Positions 7,876 to 17,131 are shown, counted from the stretch's first letter. The stretch is DNA of 64,000 bases from Insolitispirillum peregrinum (GCF_042665255.1 NZ_JBHTCD010000001.1); one strand, 5' to 3'. Made by a program: numbers and translations. Notes: generated by a model from the sequence alone, not told the origin.

Positions 7876-10374
7876 ATGACGGACCAGACCGTTCCGATGG
7901 ATCAGGATATTCAGCCCGCCACGTCTGGTGATGAGGGGGACCTGATTGCCCTCGACACCATCGACGACATCAAGCGCCAACTCAAAAGCTATCTGGTCCA
8001 TAACGTCGGGGTTTCTCCCAGCTATGCATCGCAGCGCGACTGGCTCTATGCCGCCGCCGGGGTGGTGCGTGGCCTGTTGTCCGAGCAGTACATGAACACC
8101 GCCCTGCGCGAGCGGGAACAGGATGTCCGCCGGGTCTATTACCTGTCGCTGGAATATCTGACCGGCCGTTCGCTGATCAAGAACCTGCTCGACACCGGCC
8201 TCTATGAAAAGGTGCGGCAGGCTCTGGCCGAGCTGGGGCAGGATATCGAAGCGGTCAGCGAGTTCGAATACGATGCCGCCCTCGGCAACGGCGGTCTGGG
8301 TCGTCTGGCAGCCTGCTTCCTCGACAGCCTCGCCACCCATTCCTACCCCGGCTTTGGCTATGGCATCCGCTATGAATTCGGCATGTTCACCCAGCGTATC
8401 GAAAACGGCGAGCAGGTCGAACACCCGGAAACCTGGCTGCGCTATGGCAATCCGTGGGAATTTGAACGCCCGAACATCATCTATCCGGTCCGCTTCCGGG
8501 GCCGTATCGCGTCTTACAAGGATGACCGCGGGCAGGATGTCCGCCAGTGGGTCGATACCGAAGACGTCATTGCCATGGCCTATGACGTGCCGGTTTCCGG
8601 GCATGACTCCGGCGTGGTCACCAAGCTGCGCCTGTGGTCGGCCCGCGCCACCCGTGATTTTGACCTGAAGTATTTCAATCAGGGCAACTACATCGACGCG
8701 GTGAAGGACAAGACCATTTCCGAAAACCTGTCCAAGGTCCTGTACCCTGCCGACACCACCCTGATGGGGCAGGAACTGCGCCTGATGCAGGAATATTTCT
8801 TTGTCTCGGCATCGTTGCAGGACATTCTGGCCCGCCACAACCGCAGCGGCCACAGCCTGGACAAGCTGCCGGAAAAGGTCTGCATCCAGCTCAACGACAC
8901 CCACCCGTCGCTGGCGATCCCCGAGCTGATGCGCCTGCTGATCGACCAGTACGGCTATTCCTATGAAAAGGCGTGGGACATCACCAGCCACACCTTTAAC
9001 TACACCAATCACACCCTGCTGCCCGAGGCGCTGGAGACCTGGCCGATTGCCATGCTCGAAGCCCTGCTGCCACGCCACCTTGACCTGATCTACAAGATCA
9101 ACTTTGCCTTCCTGCAACAGGTGAAGATCCATTTCCCCGGCCAGCCCGACATCCTGTCGCGCCTGAGCCTGGTCGATGACTCCCACCGTCGCATCCGCAT
9201 GGCGCACCTGTGCGTTGTCGGCTCGTCGCATGTCAACGGCGTCGCCGCCCTGCACACCGACCTGATGCGCATCAATGTCTTTGCCGACTTCAACCGCCTG
9301 ACCCCGGAAAAATTCATCAACGTTACCAATGGCGTGACCCAGCGCCGCTGGCTGTTGCAGTCCAACCCAGGCCTGTCGTCGCTGATCACCGAAGCCATCG
9401 GTGACCGCTGGCGGACCGACCTGCTGGCGATCAAGGAGCTGGAAAAGTTTGCCGATGATACCGGCTTCCGCGACCGCTTTGCCGCCGTCAAACGCGCCAA
9501 CAAGGTCCGCCTGGCCGCTCTGGTCGAAACCCGCTGTGGCGTCCGCTTCTCCCACGACAGCCTGTTTGACAGCCAGGTCAAGCGCATCCACGAGTACAAG
9601 CGGCAACTGCTGAACCTGCTGCACGTCATCACCCTGTACAACCGCCTGTGCGACGGTGACGACGACATTCATCCGCGCAACGTGATCATCGCCGGCAAAT
9701 CAGCCCCCGGCTATTATCTCGCCAAGCAGATCATTCACTTGATCAACGATGTGGCACAGGTGATCAACAACGATCCGCGTACCCGTGGGCGTCTGGGGCT
9801 GGCCTTTGTGCCGAACTATAACGTCTCGACGGCGGAAATCGTCATCCCCGGCACCGACCTGTCGGAACAGATTTCGACCGCTGGCACCGAAGCCTCGGGG
9901 ACCGGCAACATGAAGTTTGCCCTGAACGGCGCCCTGACCATCGGGACGCTGGATGGTGCCAACATCGAAATCCGCGATGCGGTCGGCGAAGAGAACATCT
10001 TCATTTGCGGCATGACCGCCGAAGGCGTCGCCGAAATGCGCGCCCATGGCTATCGCCCGTGGGATTTCTATCACAACAACCCGGCCCTGAAGCGGGCGGT
10101 GGACATGATCGCCAATGGCTTCTTTACCCCCGACGATCCGCACCGTTATCAGGCGATTTATGACACCTTGCTGTCACATGGCGACCATTATTTCCTGATG
10201 GCCGACTTTGACTCCTATGCTGCCGTGCAGGATCAGGTTGACAAGGCCTACCGAGATCAGGGGACATGGGTGCGCAAGGCAATCCTGAACGTCGCCAATA
10301 TGGGGACATTCTCGTCGGACCGCTCGATTCATGACTATGCAAAGAAAATCTGGAATATCAGCAGTCTGACCTGA
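7876..10374 (+). CDS. glgP: Glycogen/maltodextrin phosphorylase
   Basis: An 832-residue GT35 phosphorylase, normal length for the family. The pyridoxal-phosphate site EASGTGNMKFALNGALTIG is present, with the Schiff-base lysine at about K680. It releases glucose-1-phosphate from alpha-glucans, the reverse flux of GlgC/GlgA. I set the start at 7876 (MTDQTVPMDQ), preceded by AAGGGA; in-frame codons further upstream overlap the end of glgA and do not look like the family. A terminator follows 27 bases after the stop. Confidence 0.95.
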   Translation: MTDQTVPMDQDIQPATSGDEGDLIALDTIDDIKRQLKSYLVHNVGVSPSYASQRDWLYAAAGVVRGLLSEQYMNTALREREQDVRRVYYLSLEYLTGRSLIKNLLDTGLYEKVRQALAELGQDIEAVSEFEYDAALGNGGLGRLAACFLDSLATHSYPGFGYGIRYEFGMFTQRIENGEQVEHPETWLRYGNPWEFERPNIIYPVRFRGRIASYKDDRGQDVRQWVDTEDVIAMAYDVPVSGHDSGVVTKLRLWSARATRDFDLKYFNQGNYIDAVKDKTISENLSKVLYPADTTLMGQELRLMQEYFFVSASLQDILARHNRSGHSLDKLPEKVCIQLNDTHPSLAIPELMRLLIDQYGYSYEKAWDITSHTFNYTNHTLLPEALETWPIAMLEALLPRHLDLIYKINFAFLQQVKIHFPGQPDILSRLSLVDDSHRRIRMAHLCVVGSSHVNGVAALHTDLMRINVFADFNRLTPEKFINVTNGVTQRRWLLQSNPGLSSLITEAIGDRWRTDLLAIKELEKFADDTGFRDRFAAVKRANKVRLAALVETRCGVRFSHDSLFDSQVKRIHEYKRQLLNLLHVITLYNRLCDGDDDIHPRNVIIAGKSAPGYYLAKQIIHLINDVAQVINNDPRTRGRLGLAFVPNYNVSTAEIVIPGTDLSEQISTAGTEASGTGNMKFALNGALTIGTLDGANIEIRDAVGEENIFICGMTAEGVAEMRAHGYRPWDFYHNNPALKRAVDMIANGFFTPDDPHRYQAIYDTLLSHGDHYFLMADFDSYAAVQDQVDKAYRDQGTWVRKAILNVANMGTFSSDRSIHDYAKKIWNISSLT

Positions 10375-10401
10375 TTTTCTCCAGTATCAGATAAAGGAAA
10401 A

Positions 10402-10425
10402 GGGAGCCTTGGGGGCTCCCTTTTT
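10402..10425 (+). terminator. Intrinsic terminator after glgP
   Basis: GGGAGCC / GGCTCCC stem with a 5-base loop followed by TTTTT, directly downstream of the glgA-glgP pair. Confidence 0.85.
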
Positions 10426-10622
10426 CCATTACAGGATCGTCATGAAAAGATTGATAAAAATACGACTAAAATAGTTTTTATTGCGATCCGGTCGCGCCAG
10501 AATCTAGACTGAAAGCATCCAGATTGAGATCTCCCGAACCGGAATCTCATCGTCGAGCCTGTTCGACAGAAGGCGGACTTGCGGCCATTCCGGAATACCG
10601 GGATTTCAACAGGAGCCCTGCC

Positions 10623-10817
10623 ATGCGCTATGTGATCATCGACTCCCCCGATCCCAGAGAAATCAACAAGTTCTTTGATGCCGACATTGCCCCGCGCATT
10701 GGGCACACGTTCCACATGCGGGGGGATCGCGTCTATCGGGTGATTGATGTCGAACTGATCATGCACGAGTTCACCGAAGGCCGCGGCGTTCGCGCTTTGG
10801 TCAAGCGCATGAACTGA
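10623..10817 (+). CDS. Small conserved-looking hypothetical protein (64 aa)
   Basis: A 64-residue soluble acidic/basic protein (MRYVIIDSPDPREINKF...), with no signal peptide or membrane segment. I do not recognise the family. The ATG has AGGAG at good spacing and codon use matches the neighbours, so it is likely a real gene. It stands alone between the glgP terminator and a repeat cluster. A longer in-frame start at 10524 has no comparable ribosome-binding site. Confidence 0.6.
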   Translation: MRYVIIDSPDPREINKFFDADIAPRIGHTFHMRGDRVYRVIDVELIMHEFTEGRGVRALVKRMN

Positions 10818-10849
10818 CCGCCTGGATCAGCGTGCGTTCAACATGATGC

Positions 10850-10992
10850 CACAGTACACGACAGTACCGTGGAGCACTGCTCCACACCTCGCTGGGGCCT
10901 TGAGGCCCCAGACCCCACTCCCTTGATCATAAAAGAGAAAATGGGGGTTCGGGCGGCAGCCCGCTCTTGTTTTCAAACTGTCGTGTACTGTG
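10850..10992 (+). mobile_element. MITE-like element, copy 1 (16-bp TIRs, 9-bp target duplication)
   Basis: A 143-bp non-coding element bounded by perfect 16-bp inverted repeats (CACAGTACACGACAGT at the left, its reverse complement at 10977-10992). Flanking 9-mers ACATGATGC (10841-10849) and ACATGACGC (10993-11001) match at eight of nine positions and look like a target-site duplication. Inside are two hairpins, GTGGAGC/GCTCCAC and GGGGCC/GGCCCC, forming the 52-bp core found elsewhere in the window. It has no open frame, so any movement would need a transposase in trans. Together with its flanks it fills the gene-free stretch 10818-11119. Confidence 0.75.
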
Positions 10993-11078
10993 ACATGACG
11001 CAGGCACGCGAATCCAACCTTTTGCATTGCCACATTTTTTTCCGAAAACCGGTTCCCGCTTTTCGCACACTGCTCTAT
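10993..11078. repeat. Degenerate palindrome pair flanking the MITE-like copy
   Basis: Right half of a family-A palindrome (GGCACGCG) split by the MITE-like element, then a degenerate family-B palindrome containing CGAAAACCGG and CTTTTCG. The arrangement matches 11576-11674, but with mismatches that weaken the stems. Confidence 0.55.
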
Positions 11079-11119
11079 AATCCGCTCCCGGACCGTTTCC
11101 AGCCCGGGAGGCTCTTTTT

Positions 11120-11542
11120 TCAGCCTTGCGGCGGGACCGAGTAGGTTCCGGTCACATGGGCCACCAACTGGTCCGGCTCGGCCTCGGAATACAAATCGAC
11201 CTCGACCACCACCAGCCGCTTGCCGCCTTTCAGCAGTCGCCCGACCGCCAGCATGTCGGCCTGCGCCGGTTTGCGCAGGAAGTTGATGTTGAGATTGGTG
11301 GTCACCGCCAGTTCAATGCGCCCGACCAGACTCAACACCACCCCGTACATCGCCAGATCGGCCAGCGCCATCATCGCAGGCCCGGCAATGGTCCCGCCGG
11401 GGCGGATCAGGTCGGGCTTGAAGGCCATCCGCACCCGGCATTCGCCTGCCCTGACGTCTTCCATCTGAATGCCCAGCACATCGACCAGCGGCAGCTCGGC
11501 GTCGAGGATTTCCTGAATTTCAGCCAGAGTGATTTTTGACAT
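11120..11542 (-). CDS. PaaI-family hotdog-fold thioesterase
   Basis: A 140-residue hotdog-fold protein. RPGGTIAGPAMMALADLAMYG and NINFLRKP are the helix and strand hallmarks of PaaI/YigI-type acyl-CoA thioesterases, which hydrolyse CoA thioesters in the cytoplasm; the substrate cannot be read from sequence. I prefer the ATG at 11542 (GGAG seven bases upstream); 11557 is a plausible alternative. The next gene upstream, divergent, is an enoyl-CoA hydratase family protein, suggesting but not proving a shared role in acyl-CoA metabolism. Confidence 0.85.
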   Translation of the reverse strand: MSKITLAEIQEILDAELPLVDVLGIQMEDVRAGECRVRMAFKPDLIRPGGTIAGPAMMALADLAMYGVVLSLVGRIELAVTTNLNINFLRKPAQADMLAVGRLLKGGKRLVVVEVDLYSEAEPDQLVAHVTGTYSVPPQG

Positions 11543-11575
11543 TGGCGTCTCCGACATTGGGTGTTTCGTCCCTAG

Positions 11576-11674
11576 AGAGCAGCGTGCGTTAAACCGGACG
11601 CAGGCACGCTGCTCTAATATTTTGTTCTGTCGCATTGTTTCTGCGAAAACCGGTCCCCACTTTTCGCACAATGC
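11576..11674. repeat. Paired intergenic palindromes (families A and B)
   Basis: Family A at 11576-11615 has 12-bp perfect arms (AGAGCAGCGTGC / GCACGCTGCTCT). Family B at 11632-11674 has nested arms GCATTGT/ACAATGC and GCGAAAA/TTTTCGC. The A-spacer-B order recurs near 38.7 kb and, inverted, at 40.5 kb, resembling compound REP/BIME elements. Confidence 0.75.
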
Positions 11675-11797
11675 TCTCGTTTTGCGCGGTTTGAAATACT
11701 GCGACGGCTGGTTATAGTGGGCTTGAGCTTACCGGTGCACCGGCAGGCATAAAAGACTGTCGTAACGGCAGCTCCCCAAAAATCCAGAGGAAACCCC

Positions 11798-12586
11798 ATG
11801 AGCCAGACAGCCTCCGATGATATTCTGCTGCGTGATGATCGTGACGGTATCTGCACCCTGACCCTGAACCGCCCGCAGGCACGCAATGCCCTGTCCCGTC
11901 CGTTGATGGCGGCCCTCCAGCAGCAACTGGACGCCTTGCGCGATGACGCCTCGGTGACGGTGGTGGTGCTGGCCGCCAATGGTCCGGCCTTTTGCGCCGG
12001 GCACGACCTGAAGGAAGTCCAGAGTCTGCACAATGACCAGCATCTGGCGCTGTTTCAGCAATGCTCCCGCATGATGATGTCGATTGTCACCCTGCCCAAG
12101 CCGGTGATCGCCCGCGTGCACGCCATGGCGACCGCCGCAGGCTGCCAGTTGGTCGCCAGTTGCGATCTGGCCTATGCGGCGGACAGCGCCCGGTTTGCCA
12201 CGCCGGGGGTCAATATCGGCCTGTTCTGCTCGACGCCGATGGTGGCCTTGTCCCGTAACGTGCCGCGCAAGATTGCCATGGAGATGTTGCTGTCCGGCAA
12301 GCCGATACCGGCCAGCCGTGCCGCTGCCTTTGGCCTGATCAACGAAGCCGTTGCCGCCGAAGAGCTGGACAGTGCCGTTTACGGCATGGCCCGGGCCATC
12401 GCCAGCAAAAGCCCGCTGACACTGGCGATCGGCAAGGAAGCCTTTTACCGGCAGGTCGAAATGCCGCTGGCCGACGCCTATGACTACGCCAGCGAGGTCA
12501 TGGCGCGCAACATGGCCGCCGCTGACGCTGCCGAAGGCATTGATGCCTTTCTGGGTAAACGGCCACCGCAGTGGTGTGGCCGTTAA
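11798..12586 (+). CDS. Enoyl-CoA hydratase/isomerase family protein
   Basis: A 262-residue crotonase-fold protein. FCAGHDLKEV supplies the first oxyanion-hole region and ATAAGCQLVASCDLAYAA the second; sequence character resembles the ECHDC3-like branch of the family rather than a core beta-oxidation FadB. The reaction is therefore uncertain: it may hydrate enoyl-CoAs or act on another acyl-CoA. The start is preceded by AGAGGAAA. It stands alone, followed by a palindrome shared with the convergent antiporter gene. Confidence 0.85.
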   Translation: MSQTASDDILLRDDRDGICTLTLNRPQARNALSRPLMAALQQQLDALRDDASVTVVVLAANGPAFCAGHDLKEVQSLHNDQHLALFQQCSRMMMSIVTLPKPVIARVHAMATAAGCQLVASCDLAYAADSARFATPGVNIGLFCSTPMVALSRNVPRKIAMEMLLSGKPIPASRAAAFGLINEAVAAEELDSAVYGMARAIASKSPLTLAIGKEAFYRQVEMPLADAYDYASEVMARNMAAADAAEGIDAFLGKRPPQWCGR

Positions 12587-12618
12587 CCCTTGCCCTGTTG
12601 CCAGAGCAGTTTGCGCGC

Positions 12619-12660
12619 TAGACCAGCGTGCGTTAAATCTGACGCGGACACGCTGGTCTA
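12619..12660. repeat. Family-A palindrome between convergent genes
   Basis: Perfect 12-bp arms TAGACCAGCGTG / CACGCTGGTCTA with an 18-base centre related to the family-A palindromes. Its right arm contains the stop codon of the antiporter gene. A second perfect stem, GACGCCTGCG/CGCAGGCGTC (12666-12689), follows inside that gene's 3' end. Confidence 0.7.
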
Positions 12661-14502
12661 TGCCCGACGCCTGCGAAGCCGCAGGCGTCCCAGCCCCAGC
12701 CGCCTGTGTGTCCACAACAGCGAAGACCGCAGACGGGTCACCGCCTGCGGCGGCGGCGGCGGTTCCAGCCGCAAGCCGATGGCCGAGGGGTTCACCCCGT
12801 CCATTTCCATCACCACCAGCTCGGCTTCCCCGATCCGCACCCGCTCGCCACGTACCGGAGCCACCTTCAACCGGGCCAGAATGACATCGGCCAAAGAGCG
12901 CCCCTGATCTTCGGGGGCCATCGGCAGTTCATAGGCGGCCGCTACTGCCGCATAGGGTGCCGCAGCCGGAAAGCTGAAATCGACCATGGTCATTTCTTTT
13001 TCGCGCTCCGAGCGGCGTTTGGGCAGGAATTTCCGGTCCAGCGTCATGGTGTGCTCGGGCGGTGAAATCAGCAGGACATAGTCATCGGCCTTGAAATCGG
13101 CCAGCGCCCGATCCGGTACCACATAATTCTCCCGCAGCACTGCCAACAGCCGGGTTCCCGGCGGCAGTTTCATCTCGGCCAATGTTTTGCCCAGCGCCCC
13201 ACTGCCATCCTTGATGGTATAGCCGACCACTTCGCGGTCCATCTGTGACGGCAGATTGACATCCAGACGGTTGGTCGGTTCGGGGGCTGGCGGAATTTGC
13301 ACGTCCAGCCAGCGCGCAACCCACGGCACGCTCCAGCCCTGAATGATCAGTGACACCAGCACCACCACAAAGGTAGCGGCAAAAATCTGCTGCGAGGCCT
13401 CCAGACGTTCAAGGACCGGGATCATCGCCAGATAAATCGGCACCGCACCGCGCAAACCGACAAACGCGATGAACAGACGCTCTTCCAGCCGGAAGGAGGT
13501 GAACGTCAGGCACAGGAACACCGCCGCCGGACGGGCGACCAGCACCAGCGCAATTGCCACCGCTGCACCGGGGAGCAAATACGGCCCCAAGGCATGAGGC
13601 GTCACCAACAACCCCAGAATGATCAGCAGAACGATCTGGCTGATCCAGGCAATCCCGTCATGGAACCGCCGGATCAGGGTATTGGCCCGCAGGCGCTGGT
13701 TTCCGGCCGCGATACCCGCCAGATAGACCGCCAGAAAGCCACTGCCATGCAAAACCTGTGTCGCTCCGAACAGGGTCAGCGCCCCGGCAACGACGAACAC
13801 CGGATATAGCCCCGGCGCCAGCTCCAGACGGTTGACCAGCCGCCCGAGCAGCATCCCGCCCAGGATCCCGAACGACGCCCCCACCCCGAACGCCAGCAGG
13901 AAGCGATAGCCCAGCTCCATTACCAGCACCGACAGATCGGCATCAAGGTTCAATCCCTTGCTGCCGCCGTGGGCAATCAGTTCGACCAGCGTCAGGGTCA
14001 GAAAGATGGCCATCGGATCGTTGGCCCCGGATTCGACTTCCAGAGTGGCCGCGACCCGGCGGCGAATATCAAGGCTGTGTTGATGCAGCAACAGGAACAC
14101 GGCGGCAGCATCGGTCGATGCCACCACGGTTCCCATCAGCAGGGCGGTTGGCCAGTCGGCATGAAAGGCATAACGGGCCGCCAGCCCGGTCAGCCCGGCC
14201 GTGATCAGCACCCCGATGGTGGCCAGCGCCAGCGATGGAGCCCACGCCGCCCGCACCGTGCGCAGCGGCGTGCGCAACCCGCCATCGAACAGGATGATCG
14301 CCAGCGCGATGCTGGCCAGAGTATAGGTGCCCTGGAAATCGTTAAAAACGATCCCCCCCAGGCCGTCTTCCCCTGCCAGCATCCCCAGTCCGAGGAAGAC
14401 CAGCAGCAGGGGAGCACCGACGCGCGATGAAACCAGCCCGGCCAGAATGCTGACCAGCAGCAACCCGCCGGACAACAGGATTATGTGGTCTGCTCCACTC
14501 AC
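12658..14502 (-). CDS. nhaP2: NhaP2/CvrA-type K+(Na+)/H+ antiporter
   Basis: A 614-residue protein. About 400 N-terminal residues form a CPA1 antiporter membrane domain of roughly 12 helices, including SGANDPMAIFLTL with the conserved acidic pair region. A cytoplasmic RCK-C/TrkA-C-like domain follows (GYTIKDGSGALGKTLAEMKLPPG), then a CorC/HlyC-like C-terminal domain. This architecture matches NhaP2/CvrA exchangers, which expel K+ or Na+ for protons across the inner membrane. The start is GTG with GAGGTGG upstream. A small unknown gene lies 41 bases upstream on the same strand and may be co-transcribed. Confidence 0.88.
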   Translation of the reverse strand: MSGADHIILLSGGLLLVSILAGLVSSRVGAPLLLVFLGLGMLAGEDGLGGIVFNDFQGTYTLASIALAIILFDGGLRTPLRTVRAAWAPSLALATIGVLITAGLTGLAARYAFHADWPTALLMGTVVASTDAAAVFLLLHQHSLDIRRRVAATLEVESGANDPMAIFLTLTLVELIAHGGSKGLNLDADLSVLVMELGYRFLLAFGVGASFGILGGMLLGRLVNRLELAPGLYPVFVVAGALTLFGATQVLHGSGFLAVYLAGIAAGNQRLRANTLIRRFHDGIAWISQIVLLIILGLLVTPHALGPYLLPGAAVAIALVLVARPAAVFLCLTFTSFRLEERLFIAFVGLRGAVPIYLAMIPVLERLEASQQIFAATFVVVLVSLIIQGWSVPWVARWLDVQIPPAPEPTNRLDVNLPSQMDREVVGYTIKDGSGALGKTLAEMKLPPGTRLLAVLRENYVVPDRALADFKADDYVLLISPPEHTMTLDRKFLPKRRSEREKEMTMVDFSFPAAAPYAAVAAAYELPMAPEDQGRSLADVILARLKVAPVRGERVRIGEAELVVMEMDGVNPSAIGLRLEPPPPPQAVTRLRSSLLWTHRRLGLGRLRLRRRRA

Positions 14503-14543
14503 GCCCCACCTCTTTTCGCCCGCCTGTTTTGGGCCCTGTCTGC

Positions 14544-14783
14544 CTACGCCGAAGCGAAATCGTCCGCCTCGCCGTCCGCCTTGCTGTCCACCTTGAACCT
14601 GCCAGCATCATCTGCCAGCAACTGCAAGGACAGCTTACCGTTTTCCGTATGAATCACCAATTCACAAAACCATTGATCCTCAGTGACTTGCATCGGACGC
14701 CCCAGAACGATTTCCTGGATGCCCTCGACGTCCATGCTGATCGAGTGGTTATCGTGAAAGGAAATAGCCGCAACCGTCGTCAT
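14544..14783 (-). CDS. Hypothetical protein upstream of antiporter (79 aa)
   Basis: A 79-residue, acidic, soluble protein (MTTVAAISFHDNHSISMDVEGIQEIVLG...). I do not recognise it. It is on the strand of the NhaP2-type antiporter gene and ends 41 bases before that start, so an operon is likely. No signal peptide or membrane segment is visible. Confidence 0.6.
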   Translation of the reverse strand: MTTVAAISFHDNHSISMDVEGIQEIVLGRPMQVTEDQWFCELVIHTENGKLSLQLLADDAGRFKVDSKADGEADDFASA

Positions 14784-15212
14784 TCAGAACTCCCACATTA
14801 CCGGTGACATGCAAAACGAGACGTTCCCCCAGAGCATCGCACAGCCCGCCTGCAGGATGCTCCGATATTTTGGCTGTGCAGACCGGCGCATCCCGAAAAC
14901 AGCAACCGGCCATACACATTTATGTTTTGTTATATCGTGTTTTGCCGATAAAGGGGGAATATAAAGGGCAAAGCCTGCCGGAAAAAATGCAGGTACCATA
15001 ATACTACATCAATAAGTCATTGTTTTATAAAGATAATTACCGATACCTTCGTGCACTTTCCCTGTTGACTTCACCCGGAACCGTGGCATACTCCGCGCCT
15101 CTGGAATTCACCGCTGACGAAGCTGCCCTGACGGCTTCCGATAGCGGACCTCCGGGGATCAGCGCCGGGACAGTCCCGACGCTCCACCCCGCGAATTGAC
15201 GAAGTGAGAGCT
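14784..15212 (+). promoter_or_regulatory. Gene-free stretch with rplM-rpsI promoter and leader
   Basis: No gene is visible in these 429 bases. The left half is AT-rich. At 15065-15093 TTGACT and ATACTC stand 17 bases apart, a good sigma-70-type promoter for rplM-rpsI. The roughly 110-base leader that follows is GC-rich and can fold, but I could not match it to a named ribosomal-protein leader. Confidence 0.5.
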
Positions 15213-15677
15213 ATGAAGACCTACTCCGCCAAGCCGAGCGAGGTTGATCGGAAGTGGTACGTGATCGACGCCGACGGTGTCGTTCTCGGCCGTTTGGCAT
15301 CGACCATCGCCAACATCCTGCGCGGCAAGCACAAGCCGACCTACACCCCGCACATCGACACCGGCGACCACGTCGTGGTGATCAATGCGGACAAGGTCAA
15401 GCTGACCGGCCGCAAGCTGACCGACAAGAAGTTCTTTTGGCACACCGGCCACCCGGGCGGCATCAAGGAACGCACCATCGGTCAGATCCTCGGTGGCAAC
15501 TACCCCGAGCGCGTGATCGAAAAGGCCGTGGAACGCATGGTTCCCCGTGGGCCGCTGGGTCGCGCCCAGCTGAAGAAGCTGCGCGTTTATGCTGGTACCG
15601 AGCATCCGCATGATGCCCAGCAGCCCGAAGTCCTGGACTTCGCCGCCCGGAACCCGAAGAACAAAAGGAGCGCCTAA
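15213..15677 (+). CDS. rplM: 50S ribosomal protein L13
   Basis: A 154-residue L13 of normal length (KWYVIDADGVVLGRLAS..., GDHVVVINADKVKLTGRK, RGPLGRAQLKKLRVYAG). It is an assembly protein of the large subunit. The start at 15213 aligns with the family (MKTYSAKPSEV); an ATG three codons upstream is less likely. rpsI follows after three bases, the usual bacterial L13-S9 operon. Confidence 0.97.
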   Translation: MKTYSAKPSEVDRKWYVIDADGVVLGRLASTIANILRGKHKPTYTPHIDTGDHVVVINADKVKLTGRKLTDKKFFWHTGHPGGIKERTIGQILGGNYPERVIEKAVERMVPRGPLGRAQLKKLRVYAGTEHPHDAQQPEVLDFAARNPKNKRSA

Positions 15678-15680
15678 GCC

Positions 15681-16139
15681 ATGGCCCTCGACGATCTCAA
15701 GGACGCCGTGACTTCGGCTGACGCTGCCAAGGTCGAACCGAAGCGTGACCAGTTCGGTCGCTCTTACGCCACCGGCCGCCGCAAGAACGCTATCGCCCGC
15801 GTGTGGGTGAAGCCCGGTACCGGCAAGTTCATTGTCAATGGCCGCACCCTGGAAGACTACTTCCCGCGTCCGGTTCTGCGCATGATGATCAACCAGCCGT
15901 TCTCCACCATCAACGCTGTTGATCAGTGGGACGTGATGTGCACCGTCACCGGTGGTGGTCTGTCCGGTCAGGCTGGCGCCATCCGCCACGGCCTGAGCCG
16001 CGCCCTGACCTACTTCGAGCCCGGCCTGCGCCCGGCCCTGAAGGCTGCCGGCTTCCTGACCCGTGACCCGCGTGCCGTTGAACGTAAGAAGTACGGTAAG
16101 GCCAAGGCCCGCCGTTCCTTCCAGTTCTCGAAGCGCTAA
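15681..16139 (+). CDS. rpsI: 30S ribosomal protein S9
   Basis: A 152-residue S9 with an N-terminal extension of about 28 residues, then YATGRRKNAIARVWVKPG and the invariant basic C-terminus ending FQFSKR, which reaches the decoding centre. AGGAG lies near the end of rplM and serves this start. A strong terminator follows the stop. Confidence 0.97.
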   Translation: MALDDLKDAVTSADAAKVEPKRDQFGRSYATGRRKNAIARVWVKPGTGKFIVNGRTLEDYFPRPVLRMMINQPFSTINAVDQWDVMCTVTGGGLSGQAGAIRHGLSRALTYFEPGLRPALKAAGFLTRDPRAVERKKYGKAKARRSFQFSKR

Positions 16140-16173
16140 GAGCTCCGGCTCTCCGGGTTTCCAGGATACAAAG

Positions 16174-16203
16174 AAAGGGTCCGTCCAGTACGGGCCCTTT
16201 TTT
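16174..16203 (+). terminator. Intrinsic terminator of rplM-rpsI
   Basis: An 11-bp stem (AAAGGGTCCGT / ACGGGCCCTTT, one T-G pair) with a 5-base loop, ending in a run of six T residues. Confidence 0.9.
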
Positions 16204-16235
16204 GTTGCCCGCGTAAAAGGAAGGGAACAGCCACC

Positions 16236-16919
16236 GTGTCCCTGAGAACGATCCTGACCGATTACCGGAATCACGACAGCGTGGCATTCAAGGCCCGCAG
16301 ACGCCGTGCGGAAATCCTGAAGCAAACCCTGCAACAGTGTGCCCCCAACGGACAGGGCGTCCGCATCGTGGATTTTGGCGGCACAGAAAATTTCTGGGCT
16401 TCGGTCGGCTATGACTATCTACGGGACAACGGCATCCACATCACACTGGTGAACACCCGCCCGCAAACACTCAGACAGACCGATCTGTTCAGTGTGCTTC
16501 AGGCAGACGTTCGCCAGTTCCTCCCGTCACACCGCTATGATCTGTGCTTTTCCAATTCCTGTATCGAGCATGTCGGCGGCACCCGCGACCAGATGCAATT
16601 CCGCGACGCGGTTCTCAGGGCGGCCCCATCGTACTTCATCCAGACACCATCGTTCTGGTTTCCGCTGGAACCGCATTTTCTGACGGTTGGATTTCACTGG
16701 CTGCCGCGCTGGGCGCAGACGGCACTGATCCGGCGCGTCCAGTTGGGCCATATGCGGCGAGGGCGCGATCTGCTGGACTCCCGGATGATTGCCGAAAGCT
16801 GCACACTGCTCAGTGCCCGAACCCTGCAGGCCCTGTTCCCCGACGCGCATATTCACCGGGAAAAAGTCTTCGGCCTGACAAAATCGCTGATCGCCATCAA
16901 AACGGCATCAGGGCCGTGA
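16236..16919 (+). CDS. Class I SAM-dependent methyltransferase-like protein
   Basis: A 227-residue protein. RIVDFGGTENFW (about residues 41-52) sits where motif I of class I methyltransferases is expected, and YDLCFSNSCIEHVGG is a typical motif-IV region. The substrate is unknown; similar proteins occur near glycan genes, but nothing here shows that. The start is GTG preceded by AAGGGA. It lies 33 bases after the rpsI terminator and so probably has its own promoter or read-through expression. Confidence 0.7.
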   Translation: MSLRTILTDYRNHDSVAFKARRRRAEILKQTLQQCAPNGQGVRIVDFGGTENFWASVGYDYLRDNGIHITLVNTRPQTLRQTDLFSVLQADVRQFLPSHRYDLCFSNSCIEHVGGTRDQMQFRDAVLRAAPSYFIQTPSFWFPLEPHFLTVGFHWLPRWAQTALIRRVQLGHMRRGRDLLDSRMIAESCTLLSARTLQALFPDAHIHREKVFGLTKSLIAIKTASGP

Positions 16920-17018
16920 GCCTTGACTGTGATCCCCAAAAGGAACCAGTGCAGGCTGCCGCCTGAACCGCTTGGGGGATAATTCCCCCAAACCCCCATT
17001 TCTTTCACTATCAAATTA

Positions 17019-17071
17019 ACGGGGTCCGGGGCCTCAAGGCCCCGGCGAGGTGTGGAGCAGCGCTCCACGGT
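17019..17071 (-). repeat. 52-bp hairpin-core repeat, minus orientation
   Basis: Reverse-strand copy of the core in the MITE-like elements: GTGGAGC/GCTCCAC and GGGGCC/GGCCCC hairpins. The terminal inverted repeats are not visible, so it is a partial copy. With degenerate flanks it occupies the gene-free interval 16920-17131. Confidence 0.75.
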
Positions 17072-17131
17072 CTTGTTGCGGTTTTGCGCAAAATCACGGC
17101 GACAAACCAAAGAGGGAGACTATCGGGAGAT

